From Clostridium merdae (GTDB lineage: Bacteria; Bacillota; Clostridia; Oscillospirales; Acutalibacteraceae): a stretch of 64,000 nucleotides of DNA. The position numbers and the translations under genes were made by a program. This document shows positions 25,307 through 34,313 of this stretch, piece after piece. Below the pieces are notes generated by a model. That model ran no database searches. It worked only from the letters and a program-made list of their open reading frames with translations, and was not told the DNA's origin. Each line of letters starts with the position of its first letter. The stretch's first letter is position 1. Location: contig NZ_FXLN01000004.1 of assembly GCF_900176635.1 (NCBI RefSeq), positions 62,001-126,000 on the forward strand. The letters run 5' to 3'.

Positions 25307-26068
25307 TTAAATGATTTGGTGGATTTCCTGCAAAATATGATAGAGTCTTTCGGTATCAATTTGCCCAGGTGCAGATGCTTTTTTTACTGTACCGAAAGTC
25401 AGTGCAGACCCGAATATCTCGCCAGTAACACGGCTGATAACCCCTGTTTTAGCCATAGACATTGTAACGAGAGGCTTCTCCGCATATTTCTGTCGCATAA
25501 TGACCGTAGCTTCCAATAGCTTGATAACGTCTATCTCGTCTTGAGGCATAACCGCGATTTTGCAGATATCGGCTCCCAAATCCTGTGCGCTTCTCATCCG
25601 GTTGACCATTTCTTCCTTCGAAGGTGTGTTGTCAAACTGATGGCTTGATCCAATTACTTTCACACCTGCCGCGTGGGCACTTTCTATTATTTTTGGCGCA
25701 ATTGCATCCCAAGTCAATACCTCTACATCAATCAGATCCACGTAGCCGGTTGCTACGACGGCCTGATTGATTTGCAGATAAGTTTCCGCATCCAGGCCAA
25801 TTACACCGCCTTCTCTTGCGGTTCGCAACGTAAACAGCAGCGGAATTTGACCTAGAATAGAAGACAGTTCCTCAAGAACATCCTTCACTTTTTCAATATC
25901 TAGGGCACTTTCAAACCAGTCTACGCGCCACTCTACAATATCTACCCGATTGTTTGTGATGTCCAGCGCGTCCTCAAGAATTTCTTTTTTCGTTTTAGCT
26001 ACAATGGGAACACAAATTTTGGGGATTCCTTCTCCAATTATTACGTTTTTTATAGTAACTGCACTCAT
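25307..26068 (-). CDS. aroD: Type I 3-dehydroquinate dehydratase
   Basis: 253 residues, the normal type I length. It interconverts 3-dehydroquinate and 3-dehydroshikimate by Schiff-base chemistry. The catalytic pair is in place at the family positions: His143 in GSSHQFDN and Lys170 in ICKIAVMP. EWRVDWFE, the substrate-binding TLRTAREGG with arginine, and MSMAKTGVISRVTGEIFGSALTFG near the end are also seen. AGAGGTG precedes the ATG. It has its own terminators on both sides. The neighbourhood (AroE-like protein, ThDP enzyme, TIM-barrel protein) is not an aromatic-biosynthesis operon, so use in quinate/shikimate breakdown is plausible. Confidence 0.96.
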   Translation of the reverse strand: MSAVTIKNVIIGEGIPKICVPIVAKTKKEILEDALDITNNRVDIVEWRVDWFESALDIEKVKDVLEELSSILGQIPLLFTLRTAREGGVIGLDAETYLQINQAVVATGYVDLIDVEVLTWDAIAPKIIESAHAAGVKVIGSSHQFDNTPSKEEMVNRMRSAQDLGADICKIAVMPQDEIDVIKLLEATVIMRQKYAEKPLVTMSMAKTGVISRVTGEIFGSALTFGTVKKASAPGQIDTERLYHILQEIHQII

Positions 26069-26281
26069 TCATTTCACCTCTTACCATATTCTTATAAAGC
26101 TGCCCAACAAATGAACTTATAACACAGCGCTCTTCAAGATGTTGTTCAATTTATCACTTTAAATCGTTACTGTAAATTCTACTTACATTCTATTTAATTG
26201 TCAATACCATCTGCAAGCTAATTTGCGAATATATACTATCGCTTCAATGCCCAGACGAAAAGCAAATGCAATCTGCAAGTC

Positions 26282-26312
26282 AAAAGAGCCGGTTTTATTA
26301 ACCGGCTCTTTT
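26282..26312. terminator. Two-way terminator between aroD and the transketolase operon
   Basis: AAAAGAGCCGGTT and AACCGGCTCTTTT mirror each other around 5 bases. The remainder of 26069-26432 shows nothing else recognisable. Confidence 0.85.
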
Positions 26313-26432
26313 ACCATCGTTGCTCGTATTAGGTGCAGACTAAATGTATGTGGTGCATACAATCAAATTTCATTCATGCTCCACTTGTATATTGGGTAGA
26401 TTCTAATTTTTAAATCCAGTAATTCAATTAAG

Positions 26433-27374
26433 TTAGCGGGAATTTTTTTTAGACATTACATCTTTTACAGCAAAAACAATATCTGGTACCGACATTTTGT
26501 GCTCAGCGTAAAGTAACTCAGCATCTCCCGAGGAAGCAAATCGATCCTGCACACCAATACGCTTCATAGGAGTGGGGATTTTTTCGCTCAATACCTCTGC
26601 AACTGCAGAGCCTAATCCACCTATGATATTGTGATCCTCTACTGTGACCACGGCACCAGTCTCTTTGGCGGCCTTGATAATTGCTTCTTCATCCAAAGGC
26701 TTTATGGTATGAATTTCAATTACCTTAACACCAATGCCCTCCGCACGAAGGCGTTTGGCTGCCTCCATTGCTTTAGATAGTAGAATGCCAGAGGCGAAAA
26801 CAACTGCATCATTGCCATTGTCCACAATGGTGTCTGCCTTGCCTAGCTTAAACTCATAGGAGGCCGGGTCATGAATGTCATCCGCCGGATTGCGGTGAAG
26901 TCGAATGTACAACGGTCCCTCAAAGTCAACGGCTGCTTTGGCGACTGCCCTAGCAGATACCTCGTCGGAGGGTTGCACAATTGTCATATTGGGCATGGCT
27001 CGAAAAATAGCCACATCCTCAATCGCGGCATGTGTGGCTCCGTCGCCCCCAACCTGAAGACCAACATGGGTACCAACTACGGTTACATTCAGTTTGGGGT
27101 AGCAAATAAATTGCCGCACCTGTTCGCAGGCACGCATACTGGTGAAAACAGCAAAGGTGGAAGCAAAGACCTTATTTCCACAGCTAGCAAAGCCTGCCGC
27201 TGTACCCATTAGGTTTTGCTCTGCAATGCCAATGGAAAATTCCCGCTCTGGGTAAAGCTTGCCAAAATTCTCCAAGGCGCAGGCCTTGGTATCTGCGTTA
27301 CACACTACGAAGTCTTTTGTTGCCGCAAGCTCTGTCAGCTCTTTGCCAAAAGCAAATCTTGTTGCGATTCCCAT
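26433..27374 (-). CDS. Transketolase, C-terminal (pyrimidine-binding) subunit
   Basis: 313 residues, the second half of a split transketolase. Catalytic-region segment FSIGIAEQNLMGTAAGFA carries the glutamate that activates thiamine diphosphate. GGDGATHAAIEDVAIFRAMPNMTIVQPSD and the C-terminal domain IHTIKPLDEEAIIKAAKETGAVVTVEDHNIIGGLGSAVAEVL are typical. It overlaps the stop of the N-terminal subunit gene (TAATG), so translation is coupled. GGGAGG is the ribosome site. Split transketolases are common in clostridia and archaea. Substrates may be standard pentose phosphates or a dedicated sugar in this cluster. Confidence 0.93.
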   Translation of the reverse strand: MGIATRFAFGKELTELAATKDFVVCNADTKACALENFGKLYPEREFSIGIAEQNLMGTAAGFASCGNKVFASTFAVFTSMRACEQVRQFICYPKLNVTVVGTHVGLQVGGDGATHAAIEDVAIFRAMPNMTIVQPSDEVSARAVAKAAVDFEGPLYIRLHRNPADDIHDPASYEFKLGKADTIVDNGNDAVVFASGILLSKAMEAAKRLRAEGIGVKVIEIHTIKPLDEEAIIKAAKETGAVVTVEDHNIIGGLGSAVAEVLSEKIPTPMKRIGVQDRFASSGDAELLYAEHKMSVPDIVFAVKDVMSKKNSR

Positions 27375-28216
27375 TACTGCCCGCCTCCCATTTTCAATTC
27401 AGCAAGAGCTTGTTCTTCTTGCTTTGCGTTGGGGGCCTGACCATGCCATGCCGCCACATTCTCCATAAAAGAGACGCCCTTGCCCTTTACTGTCTTAGCC
27501 AGTATCACCACTGGGCCTTCCGTATTTTTCGCCTGATCAAGAGAAGCCAAAACTTGTTCCATATCGTTGCCGTCTGCCACGTGAATGACTTTCCATCCGA
27601 AAGCCCGCCATTTGTCGGGCAAGGGCTCTACACTCATAATCTCGTCAATGGTGCCGTTGATTTGCAGGTTATTACAGTCAACAATCGCAATGATGTTTTT
27701 TACTTTATGGTGGGCGGCGCACATTGCTGCCTCCCAAACCATGCCTTCCTGCAGTTCACCGTCACCCATCATGACATAGACTCTGTAGTTCAGCTTCTTC
27801 ATTCTGGCGGATAAAGCCATCCCCACCCCAACCGCGAGTCCGTTGCCCAAGGAACCGGAGGAGATGTCAACGCCGGGTGTCTTATTCATGTCTGGGTGAC
27901 CCTGTAAAATAGAACCATATTCTCGCAGTTTAGTCAGATTCGACACGTCAAAGTACCCTTTTCGTGCCAGCGCAGAATATAAAATGGGGCAGCAGTGTCC
28001 CTTAGAGAGAACAAAACGGTCACGGTCATATTTACGGGGATTTTTCGGGTCTATATTTTCTAATGAGTCAAAATAGAGAGCGGTTACGTATTCTGCCGCT
28101 GAAAGGGAGCCACCGGGATGCCCCGAACCCGCCTTGCTCACCATGGCAATTACATCTTGCCGAAGTTGGCTGCACATAGCCTCCAGAGCGGGGATATCTC
28201 TTGTCTTCATTTCCAT
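27374..28216 (-). CDS. Transketolase, N-terminal (ThDP-binding) subunit
   Basis: 280 residues from ATG 28216 (AAAGGGG upstream; the longer frame overlaps the racemase-like gene). It has the diphosphate-binding half of transketolase: KAGSGHPGGSLSAAEYVTALYF with the conserved histidine, FVLSKGHCCPILYSALARKG, and the cofactor motif MMGDGELQEGMVWEAAMCAAHHKVKNIIAIVDCNN, which is GDG followed by N. The two chains must assemble to form an active site. Only two bases separate it from the upstream racemase-like gene, so the three genes form one operon. Confidence 0.93.
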   Translation of the reverse strand: MEMKTRDIPALEAMCSQLRQDVIAMVSKAGSGHPGGSLSAAEYVTALYFDSLENIDPKNPRKYDRDRFVLSKGHCCPILYSALARKGYFDVSNLTKLREYGSILQGHPDMNKTPGVDISSGSLGNGLAVGVGMALSARMKKLNYRVYVMMGDGELQEGMVWEAAMCAAHHKVKNIIAIVDCNNLQINGTIDEIMSVEPLPDKWRAFGWKVIHVADGNDMEQVLASLDQAKNTEGPVVILAKTVKGKGVSFMENVAAWHGQAPNAKQEEQALAELKMGGGQ

Positions 28217-28218
28217 AG

Positions 28219-28896
28219 TTACAACCCCTTTATCCGTTCCACTACCATGTTCAGCCCGGAATAAAAACTGCATAGCAGCGGAGTTTTTACATCCTTCAGG
28301 TCAGGCAGAAGAGCTCGCATGCTTACCTGTGCCATAACAATCGCATCGTAGCCCATGCTGTCTAGCTTGCAGATTTCTTCCAGCAAAATTTCGTTGTGAC
28401 GCTTTGCGTCGCCGGAGGAGAGGGCTTCCCATGCTTCCTGCTGAACAACAGAGTGAATCTGCATTTCTTTGCCTTCTTCTTGGCCGAGTCTCTCAATCAG
28501 CCGGCGGCTAGGAGCCTGAGTAGTCATTAAAGTGGAGATAAGAGCGATTTTGCTGCCAAGAGAGACGGCCTCACGAGCCATCGGCTCATCAATTCTCACC
28601 ACAGGGACAGAAGAAAATTTTTGACATAGCTCTGCCACATCTCCCATAGTGGAGCAGGAGAACAAGATTAGGTCTGCTCCAGCCTTTTCGGCTGCCATTG
28701 TATAAAGCATCGTGCGCTCGATGACAGCCTTGGTGGGCGTGCCAGCGTCACGAACATCAGCCAAAACGGTGTCATCGGTAATATACGTTACCCGAACACC
28801 CGGCAATTTTTCTTGCAGATATGCTACCGTATCCTCTCGTTTTGCAAAGCTAGTTTGCAAAATGGTAATTTGTTTTGTCTTTGATAGATTAGACAT
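28219..28896 (-). CDS. Asp/Glu/hydantoin racemase superfamily protein, one catalytic Cys missing
   Basis: 225 residues. The first half keeps the superfamily's active Cys in LILFSCSTMGDVAEL. In the second half, where racemases carry a second Cys (as in 'aCTh'), it reads IVMAQVSMRALLPDLK, with no Cys. A two-base racemisation with both cysteines is therefore unlikely. Single-Cys relatives include decarboxylases and isomerases such as arylmalonate decarboxylase and maleate isomerase, although those keep different combinations. First gene of the operon with the split transketolase; AAAGGAG lies about 14 bases ahead of the ATG. Substrate unknown. Confidence 0.8.
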   Translation of the reverse strand: MSNLSKTKQITILQTSFAKREDTVAYLQEKLPGVRVTYITDDTVLADVRDAGTPTKAVIERTMLYTMAAEKAGADLILFSCSTMGDVAELCQKFSSVPVVRIDEPMAREAVSLGSKIALISTLMTTQAPSRRLIERLGQEEGKEMQIHSVVQQEAWEALSSGDAKRHNEILLEEICKLDSMGYDAIVMAQVSMRALLPDLKDVKTPLLCSFYSGLNMVVERIKGL

Positions 28897-29035
28897 AGTA
28901 ATATTACAAACTCCTTTCCCGAATGTTATTCACAAATCCGATTATTCCAAATCCACAGCTTAAGTATATCTCTCAATAATCTTCATGTAAAATACCGTTA
29001 TTTTAGTGAAAACAAAAATATTTTTATAATCTACC

Positions 29036-29084
29036 ATAAATCCCCCTTAGCATCGTAAAACGCGCGATGCTAAGGGGGATTTAT
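29036..29084 (-). terminator. Terminator after the LysR gene, 20-bp perfect stem
   Basis: ATAAATCCCCCTTAGCATCG is mirrored exactly across 9 bases. AAAT/ATTT at the stem ends gives a U-tract-like tail. It is about 60 bases past the LysR stop at 29147. Confidence 0.75.
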
Positions 29085-29146
29085 CTGCCGTTTTTATAGC
29101 AGTTCCATATTTTACTTCATGATTTAGGGGAGCCACATATCGTGTT

Positions 29147-30043
29147 CTATTTGTTCTCTACGAATTCCTCAACAATAAAATCTCTCAGTCTACGAGCCGT
29201 GGGGGGTAAATACCGTTCCTTCACCCATTGCAGATAAATTTTCCGACCCAGCAGCTCGTTGTCTGGTTGGGCAAAGGGGATAATACAAACATTGTTGCTG
29301 TGGAAGGACGGAACCACAGGAGCGATTGCCACCGCCATTTCAGAGCTAATAAACGCCCCCATAGCAGAACATTCCGCTACACTAAGTACAAATTTAGGCT
29401 CCAGACCACGTTCTCGGAAGCAAGCAGAAATATGCCCGGTAATATTGCTGTTCGGCCCCAAAGAGATTAAGCCCTCGTCTTTTAAATCTTTGATTAAGAC
29501 GCTCTCTCTTCCAGCCAACGGATGGTTTTGGGGTACAATCAATTTTAACTCCTGAGTGAAAATTTGCGTACTAATCAGGTCTTGTTCTCGGCTTTCTCCC
29601 GAGATAATCAGGTCAAGAGATCCTTCCATCAATTTGTCGATGAGCAGGCGATTTACACCCTGAACGCAGCTAACGGTAATGTTACCATTTTCTTTGTTGG
29701 TATAAAAGCGCTCTAAAAGCTGGGGGATAAAGTCAAAACTGATGCTGTATATGTTTCCTAAATTAATCGAGCCTGTGAAAGGATCGGCCAGTTCATAGGC
29801 TTTTATTTGAATTGCCTCCAGCTTATCGAGAGCCACCCTCACATAGGGTAAGATAGACTCTCCGAAATGGGTGAGATACGTCTTATTATCTCTGCGTTCA
29901 AACAGCGGAAAGCCCAATTCCTTTTCTAACTCCGAAATGGAGTAGCTTAAGCTAGGTTGAGAGACATAAAGCTGGTTGGCAGCCTTGGTGTAGTGAAGAA
30001 CCTCCGCCATAACGGAAAAGCACTTTAGCTGTTGTATGGTCAT
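29147..30043 (-). CDS. LysR-family regulator of the ThDP/AroE cluster
   Basis: 298 residues. N-terminal helix-turn-helix: MTIQQLKCFSVMAEVLHYTKAANQLYVSQPSLSYSISELEKELGFPLFERR. The effector domain (about 90-298) includes TVSCVQGVNRLLIDKLMEGSLDLIISG and a hydrophobic SEMAVAIAPVVPS. ATG 30043 has GGGAGGGTG just upstream; the longer frame reads through it. It is divergent from the ThDP enzyme gene with a 222-base gap, the classic LysR arrangement, so it probably activates the plus-strand run 30266-35780 in response to a pathway compound. Confidence 0.93.
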   Translation of the reverse strand: MTIQQLKCFSVMAEVLHYTKAANQLYVSQPSLSYSISELEKELGFPLFERRDNKTYLTHFGESILPYVRVALDKLEAIQIKAYELADPFTGSINLGNIYSISFDFIPQLLERFYTNKENGNITVSCVQGVNRLLIDKLMEGSLDLIISGESREQDLISTQIFTQELKLIVPQNHPLAGRESVLIKDLKDEGLISLGPNSNITGHISACFRERGLEPKFVLSVAECSAMGAFISSEMAVAIAPVVPSFHSNNVCIIPFAQPDNELLGRKIYLQWVKERYLPPTARRLRDFIVEEFVENK

Positions 30044-30149
30044 AAAACACCCTCCCAAATTTGACTTATATTCAGAATACCACGCATGGCTCTAAAAGTC
30101 ACCATTGGGACCTTATTAAAAATCTTTTGCTGGTCATTAAAATCATCAA

Positions 30150-30179
30150 TTGGACTTTTTGCCTAACTTTGTTTAGAAT
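30150..30179 (+). promoter_or_regulatory. Candidate promoter of the ThDP-enzyme operon
   Basis: TTGGAC (30150-30155), an 18-base spacer and TAGAAT (30174-30179). Non-ideal hexamers fit an activator-dependent promoter in the LysR divergent gap. Confidence 0.55.
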
Positions 30180-30265
30180 AAAGCCACCGAATTAGCTCTC
30201 CTGTCCAAATTCACATGACATAAATCTGAATCGTTACTAAATGTTGGAAAGGATGTACTTACTAT

Positions 30266-32080
30266 ATGAAAAAGCTTTTATCTCACCAAATTGTCGATTA
30301 TCTTGAGCGCAGAGATGTAAAATATGTGTTTGGCCTTTGCGGCCATACCGTGATTGCTATGCTTGACGCACTCAAAGATTCAAAATTGAAATTTATCTCT
30401 GTTCGCCATGAGCAGATTGCATCTACTGCAGCAGACGGCTACGCACGCATCACCAAAAAGGCAAGCGTAGTGATGTGCCACCTTGGCCCTGGGCTATCCA
30501 ATGCTACTACCGGTGTGCTAAACGCCGCTCTGGATTCTATTCCAATGGTGGTCATCGCTGGAGACGTTCCCAGCTACTATTATGGCAAACACCCCCACCA
30601 AGAAGTAAACATGCACTGTGACGGCAGCCAATACGACATTTATAAGCCCTTTGTCAAGCGCGCTTGGCGAGTGGATACTCCCGAGATGATGCCTGAAATT
30701 CTGGATAAGGCATTTCGCTTGGCAGAAAGCGGCCGCCCCGGCCCTGTGCTGATTTCTGTACCTATGGATATATTTTCGCAGGAAATTGATACAGAGTATT
30801 TTGCCCGTACTTATCGTGATAGTCGAGTTACGGTTCGGCCCGCTCTGGATCCCGATGTTGCCAAAGAAATTGCTAGTAGATTGGTAGCTGCAAAACAGCC
30901 TGTTCTCCACGCAGGCGGTGGCATTCTTTCCTCCGGTGCTTCCGATGAGCTTGCCGCTTTGGCAGAGTATTTGGATATTCCGATTTCCCGCACGTTAATG
31001 GGGCAGGGCTGTGTTCCCGATACTCACCCCTTAATGTTGGGTCAGACTGGCTTCTGGGGTTTTGAACTAACCCATAAAATGACCACCGAGGCAGACGTCA
31101 TTTTGGCTCTGGGCACTCGTTTGGCCGAGGCAGACAGTTCCAGCTGGTATGAGGGAGTTACTTTTGATTCTGAGAGAACTCGTTTCTTGCAAATTGACAT
31201 AGACCCCAGTGAAATTGGCCGCAATTATCCTGTGGATATTGGAGCGATTGCAGATTTGAAGCCCGCCTTGAAGCAAATTTTGGCGGAAGTAAAGCTACTT
31301 TGCCCGGAGGGCCGTAGTAATCCAGAATTACGTGAAACGATTGCAAAAGAAAAAGCCCATTTTAAAGAGGAAAACCAACCCATTTGCGATGATGAGCGTT
31401 TCCCCATGACGCCTCAGCGCATCCTGCGGGACGTGAAATCACTTTTACCTAGCGATGCCATCATCGTAACGGATGTAGGTTGGAATAAAAACGGCATGGC
31501 ACAGCAGTACGATATTGAGCTTCCCGGCTCGATTCACCACTGCTCCGGTCTAGCTACAATGGGCTTTGGTTCCGCTGCTTTGTTGGGTGTTAAGCTGGCT
31601 GCTCCCGACAAAAAGGTAATCACGCTAATTGGTGATGGCGGCTTTGGTACCAATCCATCCGTGCTGGCTGCAGCCAAAGAGTATGGTATCAATGTGGTTT
31701 GGGTAGTTATGAACAATGCCGCGTTTGGCACAATTGCCGGTCTTGAGGCCGCGAACTATAATACCCGTTTTGGTACCGTGTTTCATACTCCCGACGGAGA
31801 GCGTTATACTCCTGAGTGGTCTGTCATTGCGCAGGGATATGGCATAAAATCCAGAAAAGTAGTATCTGCCGACGATTTCTCTGTTGCACTCAAAGAGGCT
31901 TTGGAAGCCGACGAGCCATATTTGCTGGATGTTCCCATGGAAAATATTGTGGTTCCAACCCCTGGCTGCTGGAACATTAACGATATTTATTCTCCTAACG
32001 AGTTGGTTGACAACGGCCGATTGGTGAAAAAGGAAAACGGCAAATATGTTAGCCCTTCCCACGCAAAATCTCATAAGTAA
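30266..32080 (+). CDS. ThDP-dependent enzyme of the acetolactate-synthase superfamily
   Basis: 604 residues with the three-domain ThDP layout. N-terminal pyrimidine domain: VRHEQIASTAADGYAR with the activating Glu49, then CHLGPGLSNATTGVLNAALDSIPMVVIAG. Middle domain (about 190-360): QPVLHAGGGILSSGASDELAAL. C-terminal diphosphate domain: GDGG at 456-459 followed 27 residues later by NN (483-484). This excludes simple pyruvate oxidases by motif but not by chemistry. Known relatives include acetolactate synthase, glyoxylate carboligase, IolD and cyclohexane-1,2-dione hydrolase. With AroD/AroE-type neighbours, a ThDP-dependent cleavage of a cyclic diketone is an attractive inference, not a demonstrated role. 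AAAGGATG precedes the ATG. Confidence 0.88.
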   Translation: MKKLLSHQIVDYLERRDVKYVFGLCGHTVIAMLDALKDSKLKFISVRHEQIASTAADGYARITKKASVVMCHLGPGLSNATTGVLNAALDSIPMVVIAGDVPSYYYGKHPHQEVNMHCDGSQYDIYKPFVKRAWRVDTPEMMPEILDKAFRLAESGRPGPVLISVPMDIFSQEIDTEYFARTYRDSRVTVRPALDPDVAKEIASRLVAAKQPVLHAGGGILSSGASDELAALAEYLDIPISRTLMGQGCVPDTHPLMLGQTGFWGFELTHKMTTEADVILALGTRLAEADSSSWYEGVTFDSERTRFLQIDIDPSEIGRNYPVDIGAIADLKPALKQILAEVKLLCPEGRSNPELRETIAKEKAHFKEENQPICDDERFPMTPQRILRDVKSLLPSDAIIVTDVGWNKNGMAQQYDIELPGSIHHCSGLATMGFGSAALLGVKLAAPDKKVITLIGDGGFGTNPSVLAAAKEYGINVVWVVMNNAAFGTIAGLEAANYNTRFGTVFHTPDGERYTPEWSVIAQGYGIKSRKVVSADDFSVALKEALEADEPYLLDVPMENIVVPTPGCWNINDIYSPNELVDNGRLVKKENGKYVSPSHAKSHK

Positions 32081-32149
32081 TGGATTAGGGGGGCTGTCGC
32101 AATTCATTTGTTGTGGCAGCCTATTTTAATTAGAATGAGGGAATTTAGA

Positions 32150-32986
32150 ATGAGAACCTATTCATTGGCCTGCTTAACGATTCCAGGAATTCATCCTATA
32201 GAACAGATTAGAATCGCAAAAGAAGCAGGGTATGACTATGTCAGTCTGCGAACCATTCCCATGCATTTGCCCGGTGAACCAGAATTTTTATTACATAAAG
32301 ACATCCAGCTTTTTCAGGCAGTAAAGGAAGCACTGGCAGAATACGATATCTCTCTTTTGGATATTGAGCTGGCTCGTATTCGGCCAGACATTGACATCAA
32401 TGAGTATGAGCCTGCATTTGAAGCGGCTGCCAAGCTGGGAGCTACGGATGTGCTTGGTAGCGTTTGGGTTCGAGATCGTAAATTTTATATGGAGCAGGCA
32501 GGGCTAATTGCAGATATGGCGGCTCGCTATGGACTGAATTATAACATTGAATTCTTACCATGGGCTGGAGTTCGCAATTTGCAAGAGGGTATTACACTGG
32601 TTGATGAGTTACAACGTGATAACTTGTTCCTTCTAGTGGATATTCTTCACGCCGGGCGTGCAGGAGTGACAGCCGCAGAATTGGCTCGCACAAATCCAAA
32701 ATATTTTCGGTTTATTCATTTGTGTGACGGTCCCAACTGTTTGGATGGAGATTGTGTTGCAGGTAATATTAATGATCCCTTCTTATTACACATCGCTCGG
32801 GAAGCTCGACTTTACCCAGGGGATGGAATTATGGATATTTGTGGAATGATACAGGCAATGCCAAACCTACCTATCTCCATTGAGTTGCCTAATTTAGAAT
32901 ATATTAAGCAATTCGGAGCGGCTGGTCATGCTAGAAACTGCATTAATAAGGCAAAAGCGTACTTTGCTACCAATAACATGGATTAA
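32150..32986 (+). CDS. Sugar-phosphate isomerase/epimerase-like TIM-barrel protein
   Basis: 278 residues, AP-endonuclease-2-like barrel (PF01261). Visible metal-ligand type segments: YNIEFLPWAG (Glu), LLVDILHAGRAG (Asp and His), RFIHLCDGPN (His and Asp), and ISIELPN (Glu). Members are isomerases, epimerases and dehydratases, including IolE (2-keto-myo-inositol dehydratase) and the 3-dehydroshikimate dehydratases AsbF/QuiC. Given the AroD and AroE-like neighbours, a dehydroshikimate or related cyclitol-acid substrate is plausible. ATG 32150 has GAGGGA 7 bases upstream; the frame is open to 32108 without a better site. Starts 69 bases after the ThDP enzyme. Confidence 0.85.
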   Translation: MRTYSLACLTIPGIHPIEQIRIAKEAGYDYVSLRTIPMHLPGEPEFLLHKDIQLFQAVKEALAEYDISLLDIELARIRPDIDINEYEPAFEAAAKLGATDVLGSVWVRDRKFYMEQAGLIADMAARYGLNYNIEFLPWAGVRNLQEGITLVDELQRDNLFLLVDILHAGRAGVTAAELARTNPKYFRFIHLCDGPNCLDGDCVAGNINDPFLLHIAREARLYPGDGIMDICGMIQAMPNLPISIELPNLEYIKQFGAAGHARNCINKAKAYFATNNMD

Positions 32987-33117
32987 GAAATTCCAGTTTG
33001 TTTTTAGGTTATAAGTGCCTTTGCACATATTCTGCAATTCATAAACTTTCTTAAGATTAAGGTGTGTAATGGTTACGTAGCACTTATTTCTTCTTTACAT
33101 GAAAAAGAGGTTACAGG

Positions 33118-34029
33118 ATGATAATTGATGTTAATACAAAAATAATTACCCTCATCGGTACGCCACTTTCACAGTCCTTTGCAGCTCAAATGCAGAACGT
33201 AGGGTATCAAGCGGCAGGCCTCAATATGATTTATTTCTATACCGAAGCGGATAAAGAGCATTTAGGAGATATTGTCAATGGACTGCGGTATATGAATACT
33301 GCGGGCTTTGCTGTTACAAAACCCAACAAGGTTCGGGTACTGCGCTATCTCGATGAGTTGGATCCACTATGTCAAAAAATGGGGGCATGCAACACCGTAG
33401 TTAAAACCCCTGATGGTAAGTTAATTGGCTATAACACTGACGGAATCGGGTTTTATACTTCTTTAACGCAGGAGGCAGGTGTCAAGGTAGATCAAAGTGT
33501 GTTTTTCTGCTTTGGCGGCGGAGGAGCAGGGCGCGCCATGTGTTCGGTTTTGGCCTATTATGGTGCCCAAAAGATTTATATTACAGATGTTTTTGAGCCC
33601 TGTGCAAAAGCTCTGGTTGAAGACATTAATCAAAATTTTGCTCCGGTGGCTGAATTTGTGCACCATGAGGATTTTTCAAAGTTGGCCGTTTGCAATGTAG
33701 TAATCAATGCAAGCGGGGTGGGAATGGGGGACAGCATCGGCCGCAGTCCTCTGCAAAAAGAATACATACAAGCTGGGCAGTTCTACTTTGACGCATGCTA
33801 CAATCCAGCAAAAACTCAGTTTTTGCTGGATGCGGAAGAAAAAGGCTGCTGTGTACAAAACGGATTAGGGATGTCTTTGTATCAGGGTGTTGCACAAATT
33901 GAACTTTGGAGCGGGAAAAAAGCACCAGTTGAAGCGATGCGTCAAGAGTTAATGCGGATTGTAGAGGAGAAAAAAGAATCTCCCAATTTACAAGAGTCCT
34001 GCTGCGCAGTTCATGCTCGCAGTAGGTAG
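33118..34029 (+). CDS. Shikimate/quinate dehydrogenase family protein
   Basis: 303 residues. The substrate domain has the serine pair region GTPLSQSFAAQMQN, and AVTKPNKVRVLRYLDELDP in place of the usual NVTxPxK, with Lys71 as probable catalytic lysine; ACNTVV and NTDGIGF (Asp108) complete the site. The nucleotide domain has FGGGGAGRAMCSVLAYYGAQKIYITDV, whose acidic end (TDV) suggests NAD preference rather than NADP. Late NGLGMSLYQGVAQIELW is the usual C-terminal helix. The C-terminal tail (about 285-303) is longer than usual. NAD preference and context fit a catabolic quinate/shikimate dehydrogenase. GAGGT precedes the ATG. Confidence 0.9.
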   Translation: MIIDVNTKIITLIGTPLSQSFAAQMQNVGYQAAGLNMIYFYTEADKEHLGDIVNGLRYMNTAGFAVTKPNKVRVLRYLDELDPLCQKMGACNTVVKTPDGKLIGYNTDGIGFYTSLTQEAGVKVDQSVFFCFGGGGAGRAMCSVLAYYGAQKIYITDVFEPCAKALVEDINQNFAPVAEFVHHEDFSKLAVCNVVINASGVGMGDSIGRSPLQKEYIQAGQFYFDACYNPAKTQFLLDAEEKGCCVQNGLGMSLYQGVAQIELWSGKKAPVEAMRQELMRIVEEKKESPNLQESCCAVHARSR

Positions 34030-34313
34030 TGTTCCCGTCCTGAAAGGCTCAATTGCTTTTTATTGTCGTGCAGTAATTGTTATATTCCTTTGGTTACTTG
34101 AAATACAACTTGCGGGATCCCGGCAAATATTTGCCATAGCGGTAGAAGCTTTGAACGTTGTTGCGCTGGTATAACCGAGTATACGTTCACCATGCAAGCT
34201 CATTTTTCAGAGGGGTATCTTATTAATTGGTAGAACGAATTTGCAGGCTAGCGATTTTTCAACTTTCATTTGCCTTTGTTACAGTACGAAAAAAATGAAA
34301 AGGAGTGCTTTTA

